This document shows, piece by piece, positions 1 through 7,923 of a DNA stretch of 12,817 bases (position 1 is its first letter; every line of letters begins with the position of its first letter). The notes beneath the pieces were generated by a model that worked only from the letters and a program-made list of their open reading frames with translations, did not search any database and was not told where the DNA came from. The DNA is from Zancudomyces culisetae. Taxonomy: Eukaryota; Kickxellomycota; Harpellomycetes; Harpellales; Legeriomycetaceae. Location: assembly GCA_001969505.1 (NCBI GenBank), contig LSSK01001855.1, forward strand, positions 1-12,817, written 5' to 3'. A program made the position numbers and the translations under genes.

Positions 1-1
1 A

Positions 2-1820
2 GTACTACCAAAATTTTTTTCTGTCTTTCATGGGTTTGATGTTGGTGAAGGTGAGTACACCATGACCTTGGTTGAACAGAACATTGTCAAGATAGTAAGC
101 GAAATCAGAAGCAAAAAACGATGGAATATAAAAATAAAAGATCCAGAAATACGGGCAAAATGGAAACAAGAGTTGCTTGCCAACTTTAATGAAAAGGATA
201 TCCAGTTTGCTCTTGATGAGTGCAAGTATTTGGCACAAGATTACGCTGAGGGAGAAAAAATACTAGAAGCCGTAGATGGAACGTTTTTTGCAGACGAGTA
301 CATTCCAAAATCCGTACTAAACCAGCTTATCCAAGCTGTCGAAGAGTTTGAAAAAGATACAGAAAATAGCCAGGACTGGCATCCTGGATCCGACCAACAA
401 GTCCTGGACCTAGTCCATCCATCACTCTATTCTGTTATCAATGGAGTAAGCAGGGCGGTTACAAAGGATTTGAGTCCTAATGAAACGGATATAATGAGGA
501 GCTATATGAACTTGGGTGCAGGAAGCGTGGATAATTTAGTATTTGAAACTGACAAAGATAGCAGAAAGCGTAAGTGGTATGATATTGTTATATCAGATAA
601 ATTCCAATGGTTACCCGCAGAAGTAGATGTGGATGCTGAAGGAAACACAAAAATCTTGTCATACATCAACAATCTGAACCCCAAAAAATACGGTAAACTT
701 TACACTTGCATTGAACAAGTGTTGAGTCACTTTGTGCTAATATTTAGCAAAGTATTGACATATTCAACCGAAAAATACGTTAGCAGACAAACCCCACGCA
801 TTGCACCAAGAACGTACTATATTGAAAGTGAGAGTGAATTTATCTGCAGAATCTGTAAAGAGGAAAATAAGCCTCTAAAAAACAAACAAGATGAAGATGG
901 TGATGGTGATAGTGATAGTGACGATGGTATATACGAGATTAGGGAAAGATTCTGCGAGGAAAAATTGGTTATACCACCCGCTGAGTATCTATTTTCTCAA
1001 CAAAATATCAACAAACCCATTGACAGAGTTGATTTGAAAGGAACAAGGCTTCAGGTTATTGTAAAGATGGCCAATATTTGTCTAACCCCAGAAAAACCAA
1101 CATACAAGGGTGGAGTTTGGCACATCGAGGGTATGTTGAATGAAGATATTGTAAGCACCGGAATATACTACTATCACCAGGAAAACATCACTGAATCGAA
1201 ATTAAACTTTCGCAAAGCAATAAGAGAACCAGGATATGAACAATATGACGATCTAGGTGTTAAGTTAACTTATGGGTTGGAAAATGAAGGGGCATTGAAT
1301 CAGTTTTTGGGAGGAGTAGTAACTCACGAAGGGAGATGTTTATCTTTTCCTAATCGGTACCAGCATCAAGTACAGCCATTTGAGTTAGTCGACAAGACCA
1401 AGCCGGGAGTCAGAAAAATATTGTGTTTCTTTTTAGTGAATCCAAACAACCGAGTCTATTCCACAGCGATTGTTCCACCCCAACAAAAGGAGTGGTATGT
1501 TGAAGAACTCAATAAAAACTCATCAAAACTAACCAATCTACCATCTCTCGTTTTGGAAAATATTAATAAGCATATGGACTGGCCAATCGAAAGAAATGAT
1601 GCCGAGAAGTATAGAGAACAACTCATGGCAGAAAGAAAGGTAATATAGAATACTTTGTGTTTATGTATTTACCTGATGATACTGTTATATTGTGTCTTAC
1701 CGAGTTAAGATATTAGCTAAAATATCATTATTTTGTTGTAACTAACTATTAAAATAGTATTTGGTCAATGACCAAGATGGAATTTCATTTGAGCGTCAAT
1801 TCTCATTATGTGAACACTAG
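2..1820 (+). CDS. DUF4246-family protein, 5'-partial, two exons: join(<2..1639,1758..1820)
   Basis: A fungal DUF4246-type protein of unknown cellular role. The frame is open from base 2, and the stretch before the ATG at 62 (reading ...GFDVGEGEYTMTL) resembles the region preceding 'W..K..D..I..KW..E' in this family, so the true start lies left of the window. Exon 1 reads to Lys at 1637-1639. Retaining the intron would add only Val-Ile and a stop at 1646. Splicing 1640-1757 adds 20 residues ending FERQFSLCEH, the C-terminal signature I recall for the family. Counting from the ATG at 62, a 2-oxoglutarate/Fe(II)-oxygenase-like set is visible: WHIEG (His354, Glu356), RYQHQV (His435) and GVRKILCFFLVNP (Arg451). 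The oxygenase reading is inference from motif spacing. An acidic Asp/Gly/Ser run (residues about 277-289) interrupts the middle. 566 codons are visible. No promoter can be assigned. Confidence 0.9.
1640..1757 (+). other. Spliceosomal intron in the DUF4246 gene
   Basis: A 118-bp phase-0 intron. The donor is AAG|GTAATA at 1637-1645, the branch site is ACTAAC with CTAAC at 1742-1746, and the acceptor is AAAATAG ending at 1757, about 12 nt past the branch A. Splicing restores a 20-residue family-like C-terminus, which is strong protein-level support. Without it the ORF stops at 1648. Confidence 0.88.
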
Positions 1821-2421
1821 GACGAGTTTCATATTTGATAATATAAATTTTGAAAAGCTTGATATTTTCATGGAGGTTGGGTTAAAATGTGGCCTTATTT
1901 TTGAGACTTAAATCTATTTTTTTTATTTTAAATTTTGTTCAGGGCAGTACACTACTAAAATCTTTAAATTTTAATACAAGCCTATATCTTTAAAAGTGAT
2001 TAATAAATGAAAGCTCACTGGAAAACTTACAAACTCTGACTATACCATGTTTTTCTTTTAATACAAAGCTATAAAAAGTCACTTCATAGGTGTAGACAAA
2101 TACTTGAATCAATGTATGATGGGCATAGAATCCCTAAGGTGGCAGAAAAGAGTTGATTCAGAAAACTGTTATGTGTGATTACTGTTTTTGTCGCTTTACA
2201 TGATATCATTAGTAAACTGACCAAAAAAATTGGCTTAATAAAAGTAAAAAAATCGGGATATTGGCATTGAACAGTATTCATATATGTATAAAAGTATCTA
2301 GAATACTCAACCAGGTCAGAAGATTGTCAATTTATACATATTTATTCTTGATCATGCGTTATAGTGCCAAACATACAAATTTATGTTCAAGATGACGTTC
2401 TTATGTGGAATAGTTAAATAA
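1821..2421. other. Intergenic, convergent 3' flanks
   Basis: AT-rich sequence between the convergent DUF4246 and small secreted-protein genes. A possible AATAAA poly(A) signal for the left gene lies at 2002-2007. One short plus-strand open stretch (2062-2178) faintly resembles a LINE thumb segment but is too short to call. I see no gene here. Confidence 0.5.
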
Positions 2422-2427
2422 TTTATT
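2422..2427 (-). terminator. Possible poly(A) signal for the 2484-2924 gene
   Basis: AATAAA on the minus strand, about 57 nt past the stop codon. In such AT-rich DNA this hexamer is common by chance, so support is only positional. Confidence 0.35.
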
Positions 2428-2483
2428 CATTTAAATCTAAATAGCTCTACCACTAAAAAATAGCGAGCCTAGCAATAAAAATC

Positions 2484-2924
2484 TTAAAAATTTGCGTATG
2501 AGGGAATCCAAGCATAAGATTTTGCAAAGCTATTGCTAATTCCAGGATAAATAGCATTAAGCTTAACATGATCGACTTTAGACACAGTAAAGCACCTACC
2601 CGTACAATCAACATTTGTGCATGTTGTAAACACGCCATCTCCTTTAGGTAAATCAAGAACTTTTATAGCACCAATCTGGTTCGATGAATAGCATTTGTTT
2701 GGTGCGATTTCGTAGGTACCCACATAGTTTCGGTAGTAACCGTTTTTATATAACTCAACTTTAGTTTTGTCCATCATGGGAGGCATCGGTCCAGGCACGT
2801 TTCCTAAAGCTCTGTTTTCATCTGTTGCTTGTAAAGTATTATTCTGTACACTTGGTGGCAACGCTGAGCTAAGTACAAGAATGCTGTGAATGCTGAGAAT
2901 ACTGAGAATTGCTGACTTGATCAT
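2484..2924 (-). CDS. Small secreted Cys-containing protein, possible beta/gamma-crystallin-like fold
   Basis: 146 residues from the ATG at 2924, single exon. Residues 1-21 form a signal peptide: Lys3, a hydrophobic Ile/Leu core and an SSA-type cleavage site before LPPSVQ. The mature part begins with a Pro/Met-rich linker (NVPGPMPPMM), followed by one compact domain from about residue 55. That domain has aromatic-rich strands (VELYKNGYYRNYVGTYEI), four cysteines (CYSSN, FTTC, DCTGRC) and a terminal ISNSFAKSYAWI. The Tyr/Gly pattern and the Cys/Asn/Ser-rich turn resemble beta/gamma-crystallin-type domains of secreted fungal proteins, but this is a style judgement without an alignment. A TATA box lies about 95-100 nt upstream. 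It is convergent with the DUF4246 gene. Likely extracellular or wall-associated; the function is unknown. Confidence 0.75.
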   Translation of the reverse strand: MIKSAILSILSIHSILVLSSALPPSVQNNTLQATDENRALGNVPGPMPPMMDKTKVELYKNGYYRNYVGTYEIAPNKCYSSNQIGAIKVLDLPKGDGVFTTCTNVDCTGRCFTVSKVDHVKLNAIYPGISNSFAKSYAWIPSYANF

Positions 2925-3017
2925 TTTTTGTTTTTTTTTCCTTTGTTAATGCTAATTTGGATTGTTGAAATTTAATCAAATGCGATGTAGTTTCTTTCAA
3001 CCACGAAAAAGTTTAGG

Positions 3018-3026
3018 CCTTTTATA
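3018..3026 (-). promoter_or_regulatory. TATA box of the 2484-2924 gene
   Basis: TATAAAAGG on the minus strand, about 95 nt before the ATG. The spacing fits a short leader. Similar boxes precede the other secreted-protein genes in the window. Confidence 0.6.
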
Positions 3027-4929
3027 CTTTTCACAGACAATGGGGTATGTTCTTAACAACATTATTAAAAAGTATGTTTGTACAATAGGATTAGGACTAT
3101 GACTTTGGTATTATCATTGTAACCCTTCACTTATCTAGATACAATATGTGAGCACCATTCTTTATTACTAATCACATTTAACTTTTAGAAACTCTTATAA
3201 ATCTGTCCAATGTTATGAAAATTAGTGTAGCTTGCTTCAATACAGACAAGTCTATATTTAGTAACTTTATATATAGATGTGTGTATAATGATCAACAGCT
3301 ATTTTTAGATTTAAAAAATGTATATCAAGGTAAATAAAGCGGATTTATGCCAAACAAAGCTAGTTTCTCCTGCTAGCTGTTGGTAATGCCAATCTTTAGA
3401 GTTAGATTATTAAGGTGGTTAAGTGTGACATAATTGTGTCTGGATGTTTGAATATTAGTAATAGGTTTTAACTTTGTCCAACCAAACGAGCTGAAGTTAG
3501 GCTATGGTTAATCCCTTGAAAGCATGTGATATTGACCTTTAAAGATTATATTTCGGCATCCGTCATAGTCTAAGCTACTCTGCTGTTATATTTGGATTAT
3601 TATTACTTTATTTTAGATTAAAGACAACTTGGTACCAAGTTTAATTAGTCAATTCATCTTCTATTAAGTAAACTAAGCGTACCAATAGCATTTGAATACA
3701 TTACATTGTATAGTTAATATTATGCTCAATTATATAACGGGAAATGCTGCTAATTTTATTAATAATAATTGTCAGCTTTCTGTAATCCAAATATTGTAAG
3801 CATTTTCTTACTAATGGTCAGCAAATTAGACAAGATATTCAGTTTCTACCATAACTCATAGCTCTTTTAGGTGGTAGGTATCTTTGGGGGGGTGAAGGAA
3901 TATCTAAAACATGACTAGTGTAGGTTTTATAATAGAATTGTGGTCGCTTACTAGCCTAAATATCAATAACTACCTCCCACCGGGAAGAAAAGAAAATAAT
4001 GGACAAATGGCCCTAATTATTTACAGGACCGAGTCTTTTTGTTCGTTTTACAACTATTTCAACATCAACTAACAAGTTGTACTTTTTTTTCGTGTGTTAA
4101 TGGGAATTTTAAAAATAATGGTTTTATTTTTAGAAATTTTAATCATCGGAGGAATATCCACTTTCTATTGCACCAATCGGTTTATTAATGGAGATTTTAG
4201 TTTATTTTGACTGCATAGCCGTTTCTAGTGTTCGGATTTAAGTATTTTTAATCCACTGAGAAGCGAAATCGAAAAGCCAATAACGAAAAAGGTGCCTAGT
4301 TGTATTGGGTATTGATTACAATGTGCTTTTAATTCAACAATTGTGATGAGATTATGCTCACAGGGAAGGATAAAAAATCGTTCAACTTACTTTCACAATA
4401 CATGTGCTTATTCTGGTTTAATTAATACGTTATAAATGTGTTAAAAATTAGAAACAATATATTACGTTACTTGCTAAATATTCACATGAAGCATACTAGA
4501 TTCAGCCTGGATTCATAGGAGTTGAATTTTTTTCAACCTTTCTACAATTATAATATTCTTTAAAGGCCGTTAAAGATACTAACAGGTTGTCTCTTTAATA
4601 GAGTTTCATGAATGTTATTGAAGGAAAACTTAGGGTGGATGCTTGAATAAAGAAACCCAAATGATTGTTGGAATAAAGAAAAAACTACAGTTGGACTTTT
4701 CTCAAGTAGAATGGCAAAGTAAAAGTATAATCATGTTTTAAAATATTGATAGTTGTGCTAGCTAGTTTCAGGCATCATTTGAAATCAATTATCAAAAATG
4801 GTAATGAAAATACTATTATTCTTTACAGCTGCAGTTCTACACTTATTTTTTTCGGTAGAAATAAAATTTATTTAGGCAATAAAAAGCTTTTAAAAAACAA
4901 TCTACAAAAATAAGCGCATCCTATTCCCC
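3027..4929. other. Gene-poor intergenic stretch of about 1.9 kb
   Basis: No ORF of note on either strand, no tRNA-like B box and no recognisable element. It contains a perfect 16-bp palindrome (3626-3641) and a run of seven G (about 3884-3891). It may include old, unrecognisable retroelement DNA next to the relic at 4930. Confidence 0.5.
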
Positions 4930-5830
4930 TTCGACTCTCTAGAGTCTCCGTATTTCATGGACGTTGGTTCAAGGGGAGTGGGACTACACTAATGTCCTTC
5001 AACACTAGGTAGCGAGGTAAAAAGGTCTCGTTAAGAAACCGGGCTGTGGAGATCACTGCTTTAACCCAGGTTGCGTTTGGATCCCGAAGAATCCCAGGAA
5101 GTTTCAGCTTTAACTCCTCCCTCAGGTGTTTACCCACGATTTTCCTGCAAAGCTCAACACACTTGGAAATTGTGCTAGATAAAAAAAAACTATAATGATC
5201 TATAAGTTCAACAAGTAGGTCATTCCTAATCTCGTCCCATCTACTGCAGTCGGGCAGTCTCCTGTTGGCATGTTGTCAACCTTGACGCTGTTGAATCTTT
5301 TTGTCCACCGTGTGTACCCTGTAATCCAGGAATCCTTCGAGTGCTTGATTGGATTTTACATTAAGTCTGCTATCAATTTTTTTATACCAGCCCACTCGTG
5401 GAAGGCTCTATTCGTTGCTCTAGTCGTTCAACTATAAATATCAGTAATATTTAGTTCTTTTAGCAGTCCTCTAATATAAGTTTATCTATCCACACCCGTG
5501 ACTGTTTTTATTGCATTTTCCACGGTTTGCTCTATCAGTTTTATCCCTGCTTCTGACATTCCGAATATCTCTCCTCCATACCCAGCGACCGCAATGACTA
5601 TTGACATAATTCTATCTTTTTCATCAACAGACGGGTATTTCTGTTTTTGAGTAGGTAGTAGTTGCTCATGGTTGCTCTTTGCATCTTCTCTTTTTCTTCT
5701 TGTATGTGTAATTTGCTATTCTAGTATTTGCCTAAATAACGCTACTTATCTTCATTGCTTTCCTTCTGGAGCTTCTGCGCCTCTTAAAAAAATATTCTAG
5801 GCTTGTATTTTCAGCGTTAATATTTACTTT
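4930..5830 (-). mobile_element. Decayed non-LTR (LINE-type) retrotransposon fragment: C-terminal RT and thumb region
   Basis: Read on the minus strand, coding fragments appear in order across several frames. They are VNINAENTS (about 5800), RYLGK (about 5741-5724, the YLG box that follows RT palm motifs), KMQRATMSNYYLLKNRN (about 5650-5690) and, after a frameshift, GYGGEIFGMS (about 5555-5583). One frame then runs on with stops at 5482, in 'DIYS*TTRATNRAFHEW' and in 'LIADLM*NPIKHSKD'. The last part, from about 5190 to 4955, is open and reads ISKCVELCRKIVGKHLREEL... The YGGEIFGMS element and order match the segment after the RT catalytic core in non-LTR elements. Catalytic motifs, endonuclease and 5' end are absent, so it is a dead fragment. 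GC content is higher than in the flanks. The edges are approximate and I could not find target-site duplications. Confidence 0.78.
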
Positions 5831-6224
5831 TTATTTGTTAGTTTTTTTTGCTAATTAATTCAATAAAAATTATTAATTTTAAAACGGCCAGTAAAAAGTG
5901 CTCTAATTTACACATACAGATCGTTTTTACCGAAAGTGGTGTATTACATTATCTATTCTCCAGAGTAAATACTACACATTCTGATATGTTGTCATAAACA
6001 TGCAGTTACAATTTTAATTCGCTATAAGGTATGGATTTGGCATAAATCTCGATAAAATCCAATATGACCACACTATATTTGTGTAATATACACATACAAA
6101 TACACGCACACGCACACATATCAAAAACATACCTAGTATCAAATTGTTTCACGTCTTAACTCAATACATTTTAATATAGTAAGTGTTTACTCAAGCGAGA
6201 GTAGTTTTATCAGCATAAAAAAAG
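5831..6224. other. Intergenic and upstream region of the 6362 gene
   Basis: AT-rich, with no ORF. It holds a CA-rich microsatellite-like tract (6089-6120) and leads into the TATA box at 6225. Nothing else is recognised. Confidence 0.5.
6089..6120. repeat. CA/CG-rich simple repeat
   Basis: Imperfect dinucleotide tract of CACA, ATACA and CACGCACACG units, short and degenerate. It lies about 105 bp upstream of the TATA box of the plus-strand gene. Confidence 0.6.
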
Positions 6225-6232
6225 TATAAATA
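6225..6232 (+). promoter_or_regulatory. TATA box of the 6362 gene
   Basis: TATAAATA, 130 nt upstream of the ATG at 6362. It is followed by a C/T-containing leader. Confidence 0.55.
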
Positions 6233-6361
6233 CCTTCAAATTCGGCCATATTCTAAATTTTCAATATCGCTCTATCGCACTCTAATAGAAGAAAAACTAT
6301 AATCATTCAACCCTTTAGCTAGACTTCACTAAAAAAAACCTTGTTAGAAAATACACTAAAG

Positions 6362-6959
6362 ATGAAAGCATTTACCCTTAGTTTGCTGACCCTCGCTTTA
6401 AACGCCTTGAGCGTATCCGCGTCCTCACAACAGGCACAAAGCAATGAGTATCAAAATTCAGTACGTCAATTTGATAATCAAATTGATGGGTCTGGAAATG
6501 AAGGTATTGCTTTCAACCAAAACGAAAACACCAACAACAGCAATGGAGATTGGATCCAAAACCTGGGTGACCTAACCTACGCTGAGAACAATAGTGAGTA
6601 TTCAAACGAGTCCTGCGATGGAGCTTTAGGAAATGAGTTGGCTGCCGGAAAACGCAGAGGATCAAGAAGAGTTAGAAGATGCAAGAGAAAATTCAGAAAG
6701 TGCTTGTTCAGAGTAGCCAGAAGAAGATGCATGCAAGAAGTGCAGCAGATGCCTCAGATCCAAGAGAGCACGTGTAAACAAGCTTTTCAGCGATCCAGTA
6801 TTTGATGAGCTCAAGAAGGCATTCGCCAACCTTAAAAGTACTGGCACCTTGAAAAGCTACAGAAAATTAAGAAAGGCAATTAAGGAGTCTACACCACCAG
6901 CTGCCGCACCAGCCGCTGCATCAGCCGCCGCTCCAAAGCCAACTGCTGGTGGAAAATAA
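6362..6959 (+). CDS. Secreted Asn/Gln-rich pro-region plus basic Cys-containing protein, reading frame broken once near 6730-6740
   Basis: I do not recognise this family. The ATG at 6362 (MKAFTLSLLTLALNALSVSA, signal peptide) is preferred over the longer frame start at 6341, which is a TTG. Residues 21-96 are acidic and Asn/Gln/Ser-rich. From Lys97 to Cys123, 16 of 27 residues are Lys or Arg, with Cys107, 114 and 123. The GKRRGSRR stretch at the junction looks like a dibasic (Kex2-type) processing site. The first frame then loses this character and stops at 6805. The +1 frame is open from 6717 to a TAA at 6957-6959 and continues it: KKCSRCLRSKR, then LFSDPVFDELKKAF, then an Ala/Pro tail ending PTAGGK. 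A one-base difference near 6730-6740 would explain it, whether sequencing error, recent mutation or frameshifting. The product is probably extracellular, and a cationic peptide is possible. An AATAAA follows at 7101. Confidence 0.62.
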
Positions 6960-7100
6960 TCGATAGGCCGAAAGTAGTTCAAGCCAAAAGTGTATTCTTG
7001 GTTTAAATATTTTCTGTTATTCCAGCCGTGCTAATTCCATAATCTTAATTTTATAACTTATTTAGTAAAATGGTTCGTTTTTAGTTTAACTAACTTATTA
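6960..7100. other. 3' flank of the 6362 gene
   Basis: AT-rich untranslated sequence leading to a poly(A) signal. No gene. Confidence 0.45.
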
Positions 7101-7106
7101 AATAAA
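7101..7106 (+). terminator. Possible poly(A) signal of the 6362 gene
   Basis: AATAAA about 140 nt after the second-frame stop at 6959. The position suits a gene reading through to 6959 rather than ending at 6805, but the hexamer alone is weak evidence. Confidence 0.4.
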
Positions 7107-7159
7107 TATCATATAAAACTACAAAAAATAATCCTATAAAATATCTACTTTAAGTCGGT

Positions 7160-7790
7160 CTAAGATTTGCATCCTATATTGACAGACTCCATCCAAAATA
7201 CTCTCTTTTTCTAGCTAAACCAAGGATAGTGCCTCGGTTACTCTCTTCTTAACGGAGAGAGTAATCATTCTTTTTGACTCCCCTCCAATGAGTCGCCCTA
7301 CAAAAAAACTCCGCCATCATTCACTACTACTTCTCTCCTCATTTCCTGTCGTTAATAGTTCTGAAATGTATTGCATCAGGAACTTTATTCAAACTGGAAC
7401 CCACCTTGCACCGCCCAGAAGAGCATGTTTAATCATTTCTATATTTTTATTGTTTCAACACGGGTACCGGTACTCGAAATAATCAGTAGTTTCATCAATA
7501 TTTCCGTGGTATGCTCTCTGTCTGCCAGCTGCCATCTGTTTGTTTGCTCTCGTCTTTACATAAATGCGCGCCTTTTGCGGGTGGTGATCTTTGTTTCCTC
7601 TTTTTATAATTTCCCGCAAAATCTCTATCTGTTGACTCCACCACTTGTTATTTTGCTCTGCTATTCTTATTCATCCTTCTACTCAGAAATCCGGTTCTCT
7701 TCCCATATCTTTCCTTTTACTAGGACTGCTAAAAAGTCGTTTCTCCTTTCTAATTATTCAGTAACCTATTTCTTCTACTAGTTTTTTTCT
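7160..7790 (-). mobile_element. Decayed coding relic, probably LINE linker and first RT block
   Basis: On the minus strand a single frame keeps coding character over about 200 codons despite seven stops. The longest stop-free run, 7670 down to 7458, contains NNKWWSQQIEILREIIKR, like the 'WW' linker between endonuclease and RT of non-LTR elements. Further on, ELLTTG...WRSFFVGRLIGGESKRM and ITLSVKKRVTEALSL (7316 down to 7218) recall the RT entry block 'LL.TG..P..W..S..VPI.K.G......YR.ITL'. The purine-rich strand should be rich in stops, so this openness is notable. The plus-strand ORFs here are hydrophobic shadows of the pyrimidine-rich complement. No catalytic residues are present. It has the same strand as the 4930-5830 fragment and would lie N-terminal to it. 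Confidence 0.5.
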
Positions 7791-7923
7791 GGTTGAAATA
7801 TGGTCAAGTTTACTATTTTTCAATTCTCATCGTTGCAAAGTGTAGTAAATTTCAACAAAAAATTTAGAAAGGAGATTGAGATCAAAATATTAGTGAATCC
7901 TTCTTAAAGTCAAAATTAGAATT

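Noticed and set aside
49-56. Perfect-looking splice donor AGGTGAGT near the left edge
   Set aside because: The coding frame runs through it with family-like residues, and no acceptor follows.
2062-2178. 38-codon plus-strand stretch (…GIESLRWQKRV…) resembling a LINE thumb segment
   Set aside because: It is short and isolated, with no continuation in any frame on either side. The similarity may be chance.
4933-4946. GACTCT/AGAGTC inverted repeat at the end of the LINE relic
   Set aside because: A six-base stem with a two-base loop is too short to call a terminal repeat or structure.
6341-6361. Seven-residue extension of the secreted basic protein
   Set aside because: It needs a TTG start. 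The ATG at 6362 gives a clean signal peptide directly.
6772-6790. 19-bp GT...TTTTCAG segment whose removal would restore the frame
   Set aside because: It is too short for a fungal spliceosomal intron and would keep the weaker-looking frame up to 6771. A single-base change is simpler.
7238-7264. Hairpin with a 9-bp stem (TTACTCTCT/AGAGAGTAA)
   Set aside because: It coincides with the ITLSVKKRV-coding part of the decayed RT frame. No terminator or tRNA features support a separate element.
7371-7781. Hydrophobic plus-strand ORF of 136 codons
   Set aside because: It starts with TTG and its openness follows from a pyrimidine-rich strand that avoids stops. The opposite strand gives better protein-like sequence.
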